DNA of 64,000 nt from Manduca sexta (lineage: Eukaryota; Arthropoda; Insecta; Lepidoptera; Sphingidae): NCBI RefSeq assembly GCF_014839805.1, contig NC_051123.1, positions 6,864,727-6,928,726 of the forward strand, read 5' to 3'. This document shows positions 61,301 to 64,000 of this stretch, in pieces. Each line of letters opens with the position of its first letter. The stretch's first letter is position 1. The translations under genes and the position numbers were made by a program. The notes under the pieces are model-generated. The model saw only the letters and a program-made list of their open reading frames with translations. It ran no database searches and had not been told where the DNA came from.

Positions 61301-62013
61301 TAACTTCCTCACGTTTACTCTAATTAACTTGAACGTGATACGAAACTTTTTTATTCTAAGCCCGGGAATCGAGCTGGAACGGAATCTAAACCGGGATAAA
61401 TTTCGAGAAACTAAGACGAATGGCGCGCTCAGCTACGCATAGTAATTTATGTAATGCAACAGTGCCATATCAGGCGTGCGGGGAGAGCGGGGCAGGGCGG
61501 GGGCGGGCGCTAATACGGTAAGCGCTAAAGTTTAACGCATCTACCTACATTAGTCTTCGCGCCCACATTACTGCCCCCGCATCCCTTGAATGCTTGGCTT
61601 ATGTCTGACATGTATTATATAGCTAATGGAGCGTTTTCCGCGACCGGAATGGATTGTCCTAAGCTGTGCCTGATGTATGTCTAGCAGTATCAAATTATTG
61701 CAGTATTTTTTAATGTAATCGATTTTATTAATAAAATACATTATAATATATAAATGAGCTTATTTTGTTCCATGGTGTGATAACTTCAATCTCAAATTCT
61801 CTTAACTTGTTCTTATGCATACATACACATACATACATATGCATATACATATAAAATATACATGCAAATAATTTAAAGTGAATGTTGATCTTAAGTGAAG
61901 ATTTACAGTGCTTACCGTAGTTTAAGAGAGCAGGATCCGATCCTAAGTGCTGCTTCTAAAACCGTCACCGCGGCCTGGTACTGACCTGCTGCTAACAGCT
62001 CTTGACCTACCAC
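24201..62013 (-). CDS. TTC28: TTC28 orthologue (TPR-CHAT protein), 5'-partial, 37 exons
   Basis: Vertebrate TTC28 is a large TPR scaffold reported at the spindle midzone and midbody in cytokinesis; that role is known from the family, not visible here. The joined exons give 2201 residues (numbered here from the first in-window exon). Residues 1 to about 1000 are LGN-type TPRs with repeated A.AYGNLG and ALG.Y..A patterns. Residues about 1000-1230 are a linker containing VLYYSLAAGRLYAWLL. Residues about 1235-1600 are a CHAT domain with VVVVVEGALYACPWGAL, HFATHI (His 1372), VVISCAPTS (Cys 1452) and FAHPSHWSGFMLLG. A block conserved with human TTC28 follows (ALRVCLHLVEKSLQRI, CHELLASLGFDL), then a Pro/Ser-rich tail. 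All 36 junctions use GT/AG and keep frame. The start codon and N-terminal exons are outside the window to the right. Human TTC28 is about 2480 residues, so roughly the first 200 are missing. Exon edges are inferred without transcripts. Confidence 0.95.
25592..25717 (-). CDS. TTC28: TTC28 exon 36 (conserved Ser cluster)
   Basis: Encodes SLSLESSSSVESLASIDD followed by an acidic/proline stretch. The LSL(E/D)SSSS(V/L)ESLAS cluster is shared with human TTC28. Ends in a split Gln codon (C|AA). Confidence 0.93.
25981..26132 (-). CDS. TTC28: TTC28 exon 35 (C-terminal conserved block)
   Basis: Encodes LWRVNGCHELLASLGFDLAE, VGQDEVTLRTGKTANRR and FVLQALLALF, again close to human TTC28. Donor gtatgt. 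Confidence 0.95.
26544..26694 (-). CDS. TTC28: TTC28 exon 34 (C-terminal conserved block)
   Basis: Encodes LSPTTLQALSKLISNGDVAD and DTIEVAVNV, a helical segment following the LQ(A/S)LLG junction. Confidence 0.93.
26872..26975 (-). CDS. TTC28: TTC28 exon 33 (C-terminal conserved block)
   Basis: Encodes GIPSSVFFPQSDPEERLTQC and SASLQALLG. Matches the human PAAVFFPTSDPGDRLQQCS segment. Confidence 0.95.
27030..27490 (-). repeat. two dispersed-repeat fragments in the TTC28 intron between exons 32 and 33
   Basis: 27055-27100 contains CCAGATAGCGACCACCGTG, the inverse of GGTGGTCGCTATCCGGGCG at about 51312. 27360-27490 contains CACTGCCGATCCCGGCTTAC and AATGGTGGGTGTAAAGGCC, typical repeat wording. 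The orientation of the second piece is uncertain. Confidence 0.45.
27561..27716 (-). CDS. TTC28: TTC28 exon 32 (C-terminal conserved block)
   Basis: Encodes DALRVCLHLVEKSLQRIVRG, QKNAMYTTQKSIENKAG and LLMSVGFR. Nearly identical to human TTC28 here as I recall it, which makes this one of the best orthology markers. Confidence 0.95.
28172..28336 (-). CDS. TTC28: TTC28 exon 31 (CHAT end)
   Basis: Encodes ALGDAMQTVRHTKHFAHPSH followed by WSGFMLLGANVRLSNKVALM, the C-terminal HP..W..F.L.G signature of CHAT domains. Acceptor catcag. Confidence 0.95.
28627..28856 (-). CDS. TTC28: TTC28 exon 30 (CHAT, catalytic-position Cys)
   Basis: Encodes VVISCAPTS (Cys codon 28842-28844), GEGVSKLCRALLAAGAQAIL and LTLWPAPQDTATKILYRALY. 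This is the core CHAT motif C...S...GE....L..AG....L.SLW...D..T. Donor gtaggt. Confidence 0.95.
29074..29171 (-). CDS. TTC28: TTC28 exon 29 (CHAT)
   Basis: Encodes ASEFMLTASEIMNMKITARL, matching the family pattern of a LT..DI..L.L step just before the Cys-bearing strand. Confidence 0.93.
29281..29362 (-). CDS. TTC28: TTC28 exon 28 (CHAT insert)
   Basis: Encodes VDSQAKRLLNTSVGGGAGDT and STENEED, a flexible insertion between the His and Cys segments of the CHAT domain. Phase joins on both sides. Confidence 0.9.
29680..29930 (+). mobile_element. Helitron-like remnant in intron 27
   Basis: AACAGCTGAACGGATTTGCA, then AAGCTTTACACGCGGGTTTA and GCTGCAAGCAAGGCGCA: internal and decayed hairpin-end wording of lepidopteran Helitrons. 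Both termini are degraded. Confidence 0.5.
29977..30084 (-). CDS. TTC28: TTC28 exon 27 (CHAT, catalytic-position His)
   Basis: Phase 0-0, 36 codons: ASKEAVLAQLPQAECVHFAT followed by HICWKTPAIVLSPGEV. The second His of HFATHI (codon 30022-30024) sits at the caspase-like His position of CHAT domains. Confidence 0.95.
30342..30511 (-). CDS. TTC28: TTC28 exon 26 (CHAT)
   Basis: Encodes GMRCLVVGSPRVGATRWGGA and ELVADMLRVTPLTDYQ. The 5' edge is ambiguous: acceptors ending after 30512, 30500 and 30494 are all in the same phase. I chose the most upstream. Donor gtactg. Confidence 0.85.
30682..30976 (-). mobile_element. SINE family B, full copy with 13-bp target duplication
   Basis: Flanked by identical CAATTAGGTAATA at 30682-30694 and 30964-30976. 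The tRNA-like head (GCCTCGGTGGCGTAGTTGTA and box B-like GGTTCGAATCCCGGG on the minus strand) is at the right, and the tail is (CATA)n at the left. It lies in the TTC28 intron between exons 25 and 26, in the same orientation as the gene. Open frames across it are artefacts. Confidence 0.93.
31199..31402 (-). CDS. TTC28: TTC28 exon 25 (CHAT start)
   Basis: Encodes REVVVVVEGALYACPWGALR and ERYALLAVPALRPL, the first strand and loop of the CHAT fold (family pattern: hydrophobic strand, G.LY..PF..L). Extremely GC-rich, which produces several antisense and off-frame open frames that I ignored. Confidence 0.92.
31862..31989 (-). CDS. TTC28: TTC28 exon 24 (linker into CHAT)
   Basis: Encodes LNSLYQMLLAPFEDLLPASC. 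The LY..L.AP.E.LL motif marks entry into the CHAT domain. Donor gtgagt. Confidence 0.93.
32238..32353 (-). CDS. TTC28: TTC28 exon 23 (Ser/Gly-rich linker)
   Basis: Encodes VTRNHLLNSSNYSLSSLFSV, then a Ser/Gly-rich stretch. Corresponds to the human VRRNNLFNRS...SLFS region. Confidence 0.92.
32672..32799 (-). CDS. TTC28: TTC28 exon 22 (linker)
   Basis: Encodes KLERFIGEWSTWLKAAAERR and RPSTGLARM. Donor gtaaat, acceptor tttttag. Confidence 0.92.
33029..33127 (-). CDS. TTC28: TTC28 exon 21 (linker)
   Basis: Encodes ILRFHQISLLDEAEDSDNSL and SPDDLQPSS, an acidic linker. Phase 1-1. Confidence 0.92.
33300..33454 (-). CDS. TTC28: TTC28 exon 20 (linker)
   Basis: Encodes PASVEQILEVVNKQKAPVLY followed by YSLAAGRLYAWLLQPHKG, a strong TTC28 signature just before the CHAT region. 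Confidence 0.95.
33850..33976 (-). CDS. TTC28: TTC28 exon 19 (post-TPR linker)
   Basis: Encodes LGRHTEALVVAERGRCRSLD, the conserved AERGR segment that follows the TPRs in TPR-CHAT proteins. Acceptor ttacag, donor gtaag. Confidence 0.94.
34291..34468 (-). CDS. TTC28: TTC28 exon 18 (last TPR)
   Basis: Encodes RHRLGFALWASGELEEAKEQ, then TQHALQRVLV, matching the human RHGLGLSLWASGNLEEAQ and YQALQRVLV motifs as recalled. This is the end of the TPR array. Confidence 0.95.
34762..34898 (-). CDS. TTC28: TTC28 exon 17 (TPR)
   Basis: Encodes GRAQALADLGRAHLAMG and SAVSYLRQALAATEGLADVD. Very GC-rich third positions. Acceptor cacag, donor gtgagc. Confidence 0.93.
35051..35794 (+). mobile_element. Helitron, 744 bp, in TTC28 intron 16
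   Basis: 5' TCTATATATATAAAAATGAA; 3' CGCGGGCGAAGCCGCGAGCA followed by AAAGCTAG; flanks A (35050) and T (35795). A different internal sequence from the tandem-repeat Helitrons (for example GAACGGCTGAACGGATTTAT and GGACGGATCGGGCTAAGAC). No Rep or helicase frame; the minus frame at 35532-35846 is noise. Confidence 0.85.
36112..36214 (-). CDS. TTC28: TTC28 exon 16 (TPR)
   Basis: Encodes ARACGGLGAAHASMGAHAEA followed by GRWHESRLRHATAS; one-base remnant G|GC at the 3' end. GC-rich compared with its introns. Confidence 0.92.
36611..36755 (-). CDS. TTC28: TTC28 exon 15 (TPR)
   Basis: Encodes CHSLGVAQQALGDHAAAVRH. Acceptor caccag. A short Helitron remnant lies only about 55 nt upstream of this acceptor. 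Confidence 0.93.
36811..36962 (-). mobile_element. short Helitron remnant beside exon 15
   Basis: The left end TAGCCTTGCTTGCGGCATTG and CCCGCGTGAAAG and the right end TTCAAACAAAGAAACTCTTC and AGTATTAGTATAGA match the ends of the Helitron at 12479, with most of the interior lost. It lies 55 nt upstream of the exon 15 acceptor. Confidence 0.75.
37191..37370 (-). CDS. TTC28: TTC28 exon 14 (TPRs)
   Basis: Encodes SVGNLQQALVCLEKRLVVSH and GELGALHIALSNLEQAVLCL. The LQQALVCLEKRLVV stretch is almost the same in human TTC28 from memory. Confidence 0.95.
37711..37916 (-). CDS. TTC28: TTC28 exon 13 (TPRs)
   Basis: Encodes RALGSLGDCYDALGDPDEAA and EQERAYRGLGLSHK. Ends in a split Lys codon (AA|A). Donor gtgagt. 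Confidence 0.95.
38021..38106. repeat. 30-bp tandem repeat, about 2.9 copies
   Basis: Period exactly 30: GACTTGCACTTGTCTCAAAA then TTATTATTTT, at about 38021, 38051 and 38081. It lies in the TTC28 intron between exons 12 and 13, a little downstream of the exon 12 donor. Confidence 0.95.
38149..38271 (-). CDS. TTC28: TTC28 exon 12 (TPR)
   Basis: Phase 0-0, 41 codons: EAQAYGNLGIAKLNMGHYED followed by AIGYLEQ. A 30-bp tandem repeat begins about 42 nt downstream of its donor. Confidence 0.95.
38588..38704 (-). CDS. TTC28: TTC28 exon 11 (TPR)
   Basis: Phase 0-0, 39 codons, one whole TPR: GEARAHSHLGAVHMALGHYS followed by HAARCYR. Donor gtaag. Confidence 0.95.
38844..38942 (-). CDS. TTC28: TTC28 exon 10 (TPR)
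   Basis: Phase 0-0, 33 codons: ARDRSLEAAACGALGLARRL followed by DAALGHHTQ. Less canonical than the neighbouring TPRs but in frame at both ends. Confidence 0.92.
39163..39436 (-). CDS. TTC28: TTC28 exon 9 (TPRs)
   Basis: The longest TPR exon (274 nt). Encodes YYDQDLSLAKDLQDK, GRAYCNLGLAHLALGNLETA and RALGNIGDVLIKMGDVEEAV. Acceptor ttacag, donor gtgagc. Confidence 0.95.
39684..39903 (-). CDS. TTC28: TTC28 exon 8 (TPRs)
   Basis: Encodes ACALLNLGNCLSSRGEFAQA and HFLGYAHYCLGNYREAVR. The GYAHYCLGNY motif is nearly identical to human TTC28 as I recall it. Confidence 0.95.
40193..40412 (-). CDS. TTC28: TTC28 exon 7 (TPRs)
   Basis: Encodes GRAYGNIGNAYSAAGFYEQA, then STHGNLAVAYQALGAHDMAL: two TPRs. 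It ends in a one-base codon remnant (G|GA, Gly). Confidence 0.95.
41312..41425 (-). CDS. TTC28: TTC28 exon 6 (TPR)
   Basis: A phase 0-0 exon of 38 codons encoding one TPR: VGEGRACSNLGIVYQLLGEH followed by DAALKLHQAHLSIARQLQ. Confidence 0.94.
41697..41772 (-). CDS. TTC28: TTC28 exon 5 (TPR half)
   Basis: A short exon of 76 nt. Encodes CAGDYAQAKKWHERQLDVAL, helix B of a TPR. Acceptor tacag, donor gtaatt; in frame with both neighbours. Confidence 0.92.
41900..42063 (-). CDS. TTC28: TTC28 exon 4 (TPR)
   Basis: Encodes VEEARAYSNLGSSYHYRRNF and EARAYAGLGHAAR. It ends in a split Arg codon (AG|A). The SYHYRRNF and AGLGHAAR motifs are TTC28 hallmarks. Confidence 0.95.
42432..42677 (-). CDS. TTC28: TTC28 exon 3 (TPRs)
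   Basis: A phase 0-0 exon of 82 codons between acceptor ctcag and donor gtaaag. Encodes SLGHVYTAIGDYPNALASHK and GNVGAVYLAMGEFDSAVDC, two complete TPR helix pairs. Confidence 0.95.
42678..43581. other. TTC28 intron 2, left part; nothing seen
   Basis: AT-rich intron sequence without recognisable repeats or coding potential. Confidence 0.5.
43582..43836 (+). mobile_element. SINE family B, 5'-truncated copy with 13-bp target duplication
   Basis: Identical TGACACCTAGGTA at 43582-43594 and 43824-43836. The body from about 43610 matches the inverted copy at 30695-30963 closely (GGTCCTGGGTTCGAATCCCA; CCTATCACATCATGGGACGG; CATACCCCTTCGGGGATAAA). The box A part of the head is missing. Antisense to TTC28, in intron 2. 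Confidence 0.92.
43837..48181. other. TTC28 intron 2, middle part
   Basis: Mostly featureless. 44440-44600 reads like an interspersed element remnant (GAAGCTCTGTCTGTCTGTCC; GGTATAATCCGGGAAGATAA). At 45737 an ATG in GACAAGCCATGTGTGCGACA is followed by CAG|GTGAGTA on the plus strand; see findings. No coding exon is supported. Confidence 0.4.
48182..48250 (+). mobile_element. LINE (RTE-like) scrap
   Basis: AAGTCTGCTAGTGAACATAA, then GCCTACCCTAAAGATTTCC: a mutated piece of the element at 6086 and 20081. Confidence 0.5.
48333..48577 (-). mobile_element. SINE family B, diverged copy with probable target duplication
   Basis: Flanked by ACGTAAAAC at 48324-48332 and 48578-48586. The body is recognisable (GTTACGCAGAGGTGCAACTG; ACCCAATATCACTTTGCCCA; ATACAACTACGCCATCG) but carries many substitutions, so it is older than the copies at 30682 and 43582. 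Confidence 0.8.
49744..49817. repeat. long hairpin 1 (35-bp arms, CTAT loop)
   Basis: Arms 49744-49778 and 49783-49817 are reverse complements with a single mismatch (49763). The loop is CTAT. Outer arm GTTCGGATTTTTGCAAAGC, inner arm GATGCGAGGGCTAT. In intron 2 of TTC28. It matches none of the repeats identified here. Confidence 0.95.
49828..49877. repeat. long hairpin 2 (23-bp arms, CTAT loop)
   Basis: Arms 49828-49850 and 49855-49877 are perfect reverse complements (inner part TGAATTAAATTCCACAA). The loop is CTAT, the same tetranucleotide as in hairpin 1, which ends 10 bp to the left. Confidence 0.95.
50161..50545 (+). mobile_element. tRNA-derived SINE, family C
   Basis: Head CTGCCTTAGTGACGTAGTTG, box B-like GGTCCTGGGTTCGAACACTG, then a body unlike families A and B (CATACCCTCGTACCTCGGAA; GGCCGATCTCCGTTGAGATT) and an A-rich tail (AATAAAAAAAATTAAATC). 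Single copy in the window. The minus open frame 50285-50542 is an artefact. Confidence 0.78.
51090..51400 (+). repeat. dispersed repeat with internal 17-bp hairpin
   Basis: GTGCTACTGCGCCTGATGGT, a hairpin at 51174-51211 (17-nt arms, one mismatch, loop GATT), GATGATCCCGGAACGCGACA and TACGGTGGTCGCTATCCGGG are wording I recognise as repeated in Lepidoptera. Part recurs inverted at about 27060-27095. The class (LINE 3' end or SINE) is undetermined. Confidence 0.6.
51832..51900 (-). mobile_element. Helitron 3'-end remnant
   Basis: CTAGTTTTTGCCCGCGGCGT and CGCCCACGATGAGACG match the hairpin-CTAG end in minus orientation. No matching 5' end is seen before exon 2. Confidence 0.65.
52187..52412 (-). 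CDS. TTC28: TTC28 exon 2 (TPR)
   Basis: Acceptor tttag, donor gtat. Encodes GSVFSALSSAHWALSQLDAA, YMQQDLAVAKSLGDTAGEC and AHGNLGAAYFSQGSYKDAL: two TPR units, strongly TTC28-like. It is isolated by a 9.5-kb intron on each side. Confidence 0.94.
53040..53345 (+). repeat. (TATG)n tract plus LINE-like 3' tail
   Basis: TATG/TTTG simple repeats at 53085-53145. Then ACCACCTAAAGGTTGTCTGG, TAGAGAATGCCTTCGGCATT and AAGTCCCCC end in (AATA)n at 53325-53350. The latter is a familiar lepidopteran LINE 3' end with poly(A)-like tail. Confidence 0.65.
53714..54844 (-). mobile_element. non-autonomous Helitron, 1.13 kb, in TTC28 intron 1
   Basis: The same architecture as 12479-13588: CTAG and GC hairpin at the left, TC...TATAAAGCTGAAGAG at the right (minus strand), host A (53713) and T (54845) flanks, six 123-bp units and an (AAAC)n run near its 5' end. 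In the same orientation as TTC28. Confidence 0.88.
54059..54790. repeat. six tandem 123-bp units inside the second Helitron
   Basis: CCGCTCCTATTGG recurs at 54059, 54182, 54305, 54428, 54551 and 54674, exactly 123 bp apart each time. The sequence is very close to the 12.8-13.5 kb array. Confidence 0.95.
54967..55171 (+). mobile_element. short Helitron derivative, 205 bp
   Basis: 5' TCTATACTAATATTATAAAG; 3' CGCGGGCGGAGCCGCGGACA followed by AAAGCTAC, with the terminal CTAG mutated to CTAC. Convergent with the larger element ending 122 bp away. Confidence 0.78.
55172..59125. other. TTC28 intron 1, middle part; no coding exon seen
   Basis: AT-rich. 56690-58080 is richer in GTGAA/AGTGT wording and CG dinucleotides than its surroundings (see findings). 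The minus frame at 58649-58837 has no recognised homology. Confidence 0.4.
59126..59947 (-). mobile_element. Helitron, about 820 bp, in TTC28 intron 1
   Basis: Left end CTAGCTTCCGCCCGTAGCTT and CGCCCGCATGG; right end ATTATGAGTATAGA; flanks A and T. Internally it shares ATTTCCCTCATACATGATTT and CTGCTCCTATTAATTGTAGC with the tandem-unit Helitrons but has only one unit-like segment. It also contains a (GACA)n run. The frame 59066-59272 is spurious. Confidence 0.75.
59948..61915. other. TTC28 intron 1, right part
   Basis: No exon seen. 60745-60960 and 61470-61600 are GC-richer patches without identifiable features. A (CATA)n-like tract at 61815-61860 precedes exon 1's donor side. Confidence 0.4.
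61916..62013 (-). CDS. TTC28: TTC28 exon 1 in window (TPR)
   Basis: Phase 0 start after acceptor ttacag; ends in a split Arg codon (CG|T) before donor gtaag. It encodes VVGQELLAAGQYQAAV and ALRIGSCSLKLR, the junction between the N-terminal TPR group and the long TPR array in TTC28. There is no Met, so the true start lies upstream (to the right). Confidence 0.9.
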
Positions 62014-64000
62014 CTGTAAACAATGGACATGTAAATATATCTATATAGTGTTTGTGAAGTGAGGATGAAATGCCAATGTAAATTACTAAATATGGAGTCT
62101 TAATTAATAAAATAATGAACGCTACATTATTTTGAATATGATAGACACAAATTATTTATTTTTAAAAGTTATAATTTGATATGTGTCAGTTTGGGTTATG
62201 GCACAAATGCTAATTAGTTTCTTATATTGTTATAATACACGCAAAGTACATATTTTATTGTTTATATCTTTTTTTCTTTTTTGAGTGAGTAATACCCAGA
62301 CTAATATTGTGATTCGTTTACTTAAATTATGTTTATAATAAATTTAATCTTTGTATCAATATTGCTTTAGCTTTCGCAATAAATAGAAGGCTGTACAAGC
62401 TGTTAAAATGTCAAACACTGTTTGTCCCCTCACCACTTCCTACTAAATTTATTTGTATCGTTTGAATTTCACACTCCCTTTACTTATTACTGCATAGATT
62501 TTACTTAACTCTAGCTGCGATTTCTTGAAATAAATATACGCTGTTGAAACTATTTACTGTACGCGGAACTTTACTTGTACAAACTAAGTTTATGGATAAT
62601 ATTTTAGAACAGTATAAGTGTCAAAATTATTCATTTACATAAATTATTTATAAATAAAACGTAACATATATTTTTTTTAAATGAGGTTTTGTAAAGTATG
62701 ATTAGGATGAATAGATATTATTAAATTTATAAAAATATATGCCTACATTATAATGTTTTTTTCGAATATAGAATATGAATTAGCATTATATTAGATTATT
62801 TCTTCCTTTCCCGTTAAAAAAAAAAAACAGAAACAAAATACTGACGTAAGTTAATGTTTGTATAACATTTTAATCCTGATTTCGCGACTTCCCCATAAGA
62901 GCTTCACCGAACCCCGCAAAATGACGTTTCCGGCTGTCGGCACGATTGAACTTTTTTAAGTTAATTTCTCGTATAATCCAGTTTATAGGCAGTTTCGATG
63001 TCGCGACTGATGTCGTTCATTTTAAATTTGGGATACAATCATAAACTAATGTACAGAAATGCGAATTTGAGTATCATGGGCGGGCGCAAAAAGCGCGTCG
63101 AAACGTTACGATCTCATTAGGGTTGCCATTACGCCGGCATCAGTGGAACATTTACCACAACGTTTTGAACTTATCTCGGTATAAAGCTATAATACCTAAT
63201 TATTTCGGGAACACCCATGGTGCGTTTCTTATTATTTCTTCGGATTCTTTTGTGTCGCCTTACGGAATGACTTGCGGTTGTCGTCACAGTTATTTCATTA
63301 ACCGTGATTATGTTTTATATAATGTCATTTACCCGACAATGAGTGAGATGTGGTGATACAGCGTACATTGTGAGATTGAATATGTAATACTCGTACTTGA
63401 GTGCTTACAATTGCTTAATTGGGAAATATCCCGAGGCACTCAGCACTCACCCGATAACTATCTACATAAACACATTGTCTTGAACTCATTAGCTGAGCCT
63501 GCTAAAGGGCACGTTTGTACGCCATATATCCCCACTATTTGTATTACAGTTGGCTTTCAAAATTAACGAAACAGAAACATAAAATCTTATTAATTTATAT
63601 ACATATTTGATTTTTTTATTTGAGGCTTTGCGATCTTGAATTACGATTAAGTAACTAAAATTCCAATAAAACCAAGAGTTTTCGAAAGTCGTTCGTACCT
63701 AAAATTCAAAATTAAAATATACGGTAAAATAACACTTGCTTAACCATGTTACATTTATGCCGGCAGTTCCTAGTGATACTTGCGAAGGAGCCTTTGTGAT
63801 AGCAGTTGAAAAATAAGGAATATATATAAGGTATCACGTTTACTCAGTTTATGTGATTTTCGAGCGGAGTCACTCGAAATTTTTGTATATTTTAAACCTC
63901 TGACGTAATGTTGATTAATGCCAGTGAAGAATAAACTGATGCCAAACTAAACGAATTCTACGAAGCAAAGCCGTCCTTTTTCCGTCACTAATTGACACCA
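62014..64000. other. TTC28 upstream intron; no exon seen
   Basis: Upstream (5') of the first in-window exon on the minus strand. No TPR-like coding sequence; the plus frame 63123-63356 is unremarkable. Confidence 0.45.

Overview
The window is AT-rich, intron-rich nuclear DNA from an insect, almost certainly a moth or butterfly (Lepidoptera). The evidence is the repeats: tRNA-derived SINEs, Helitrons ending in a GC-rich hairpin plus CTAG, and RTE-like LINE scraps that are characteristic of lepidopteran genomes. It contains one supportable protein-coding gene, on the minus strand: the orthologue of TTC28 (tetratricopeptide repeat protein 28), a long array of LGN-type TPR repeats followed by a caspase-like CHAT domain.

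I assembled 37 coding exons between 62013 (most 5' in the window) and 24201 (stop codon) from GT/AG splice signals and reading-frame continuity. All 36 junctions keep phase and give an uninterrupted 2201-residue C-terminal part of the protein. The first in-window exon starts in phase 0 without a start codon. The N-terminus, which in vertebrate TTC28 carries a separate group of three TPRs, therefore lies beyond the right edge. Layout from right to left: 62014-64000, intron; exon 1 at 61.9 kb; a 9.5-kb intron; exon 2 at 52.2 kb; a second 9.5-kb intron; then exons 3-37 packed into 42.7-24.2 kb with mostly 100-600-bp introns. Exons 1-18 encode TPRs, exons 19-24 a linker, exons 25-31 the CHAT domain, exons 32-36 a conserved TTC28 C-terminal block, and exon 37 a long Pro/Ser/Arg-rich tail.

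The left 23.8 kb (1 to about 23830) appears to be intergenic or intronic to an unseen neighbour. I see no convincing coding exon there, only repeats: two copies of one SINE family, a diverged copy of another, LINE fragments, an (AT)45 tract, Helitrons and an inverted repeat.

The most notable items are: (1) a CHAT domain that keeps both His and Cys of the caspase-like dyad; (2) two adjacent, almost perfect hairpins with identical CTAT loops at 49744-49877; (3) a pair of about 1.1-kb Helitrons, 41 kb apart, each carrying six tandem 123-bp units; (4) two SINE insertions with perfect 13-bp target duplications inside TTC28 introns; (5) three in-phase acceptors at the start of exon 26. I found no unknown multi-gene system.
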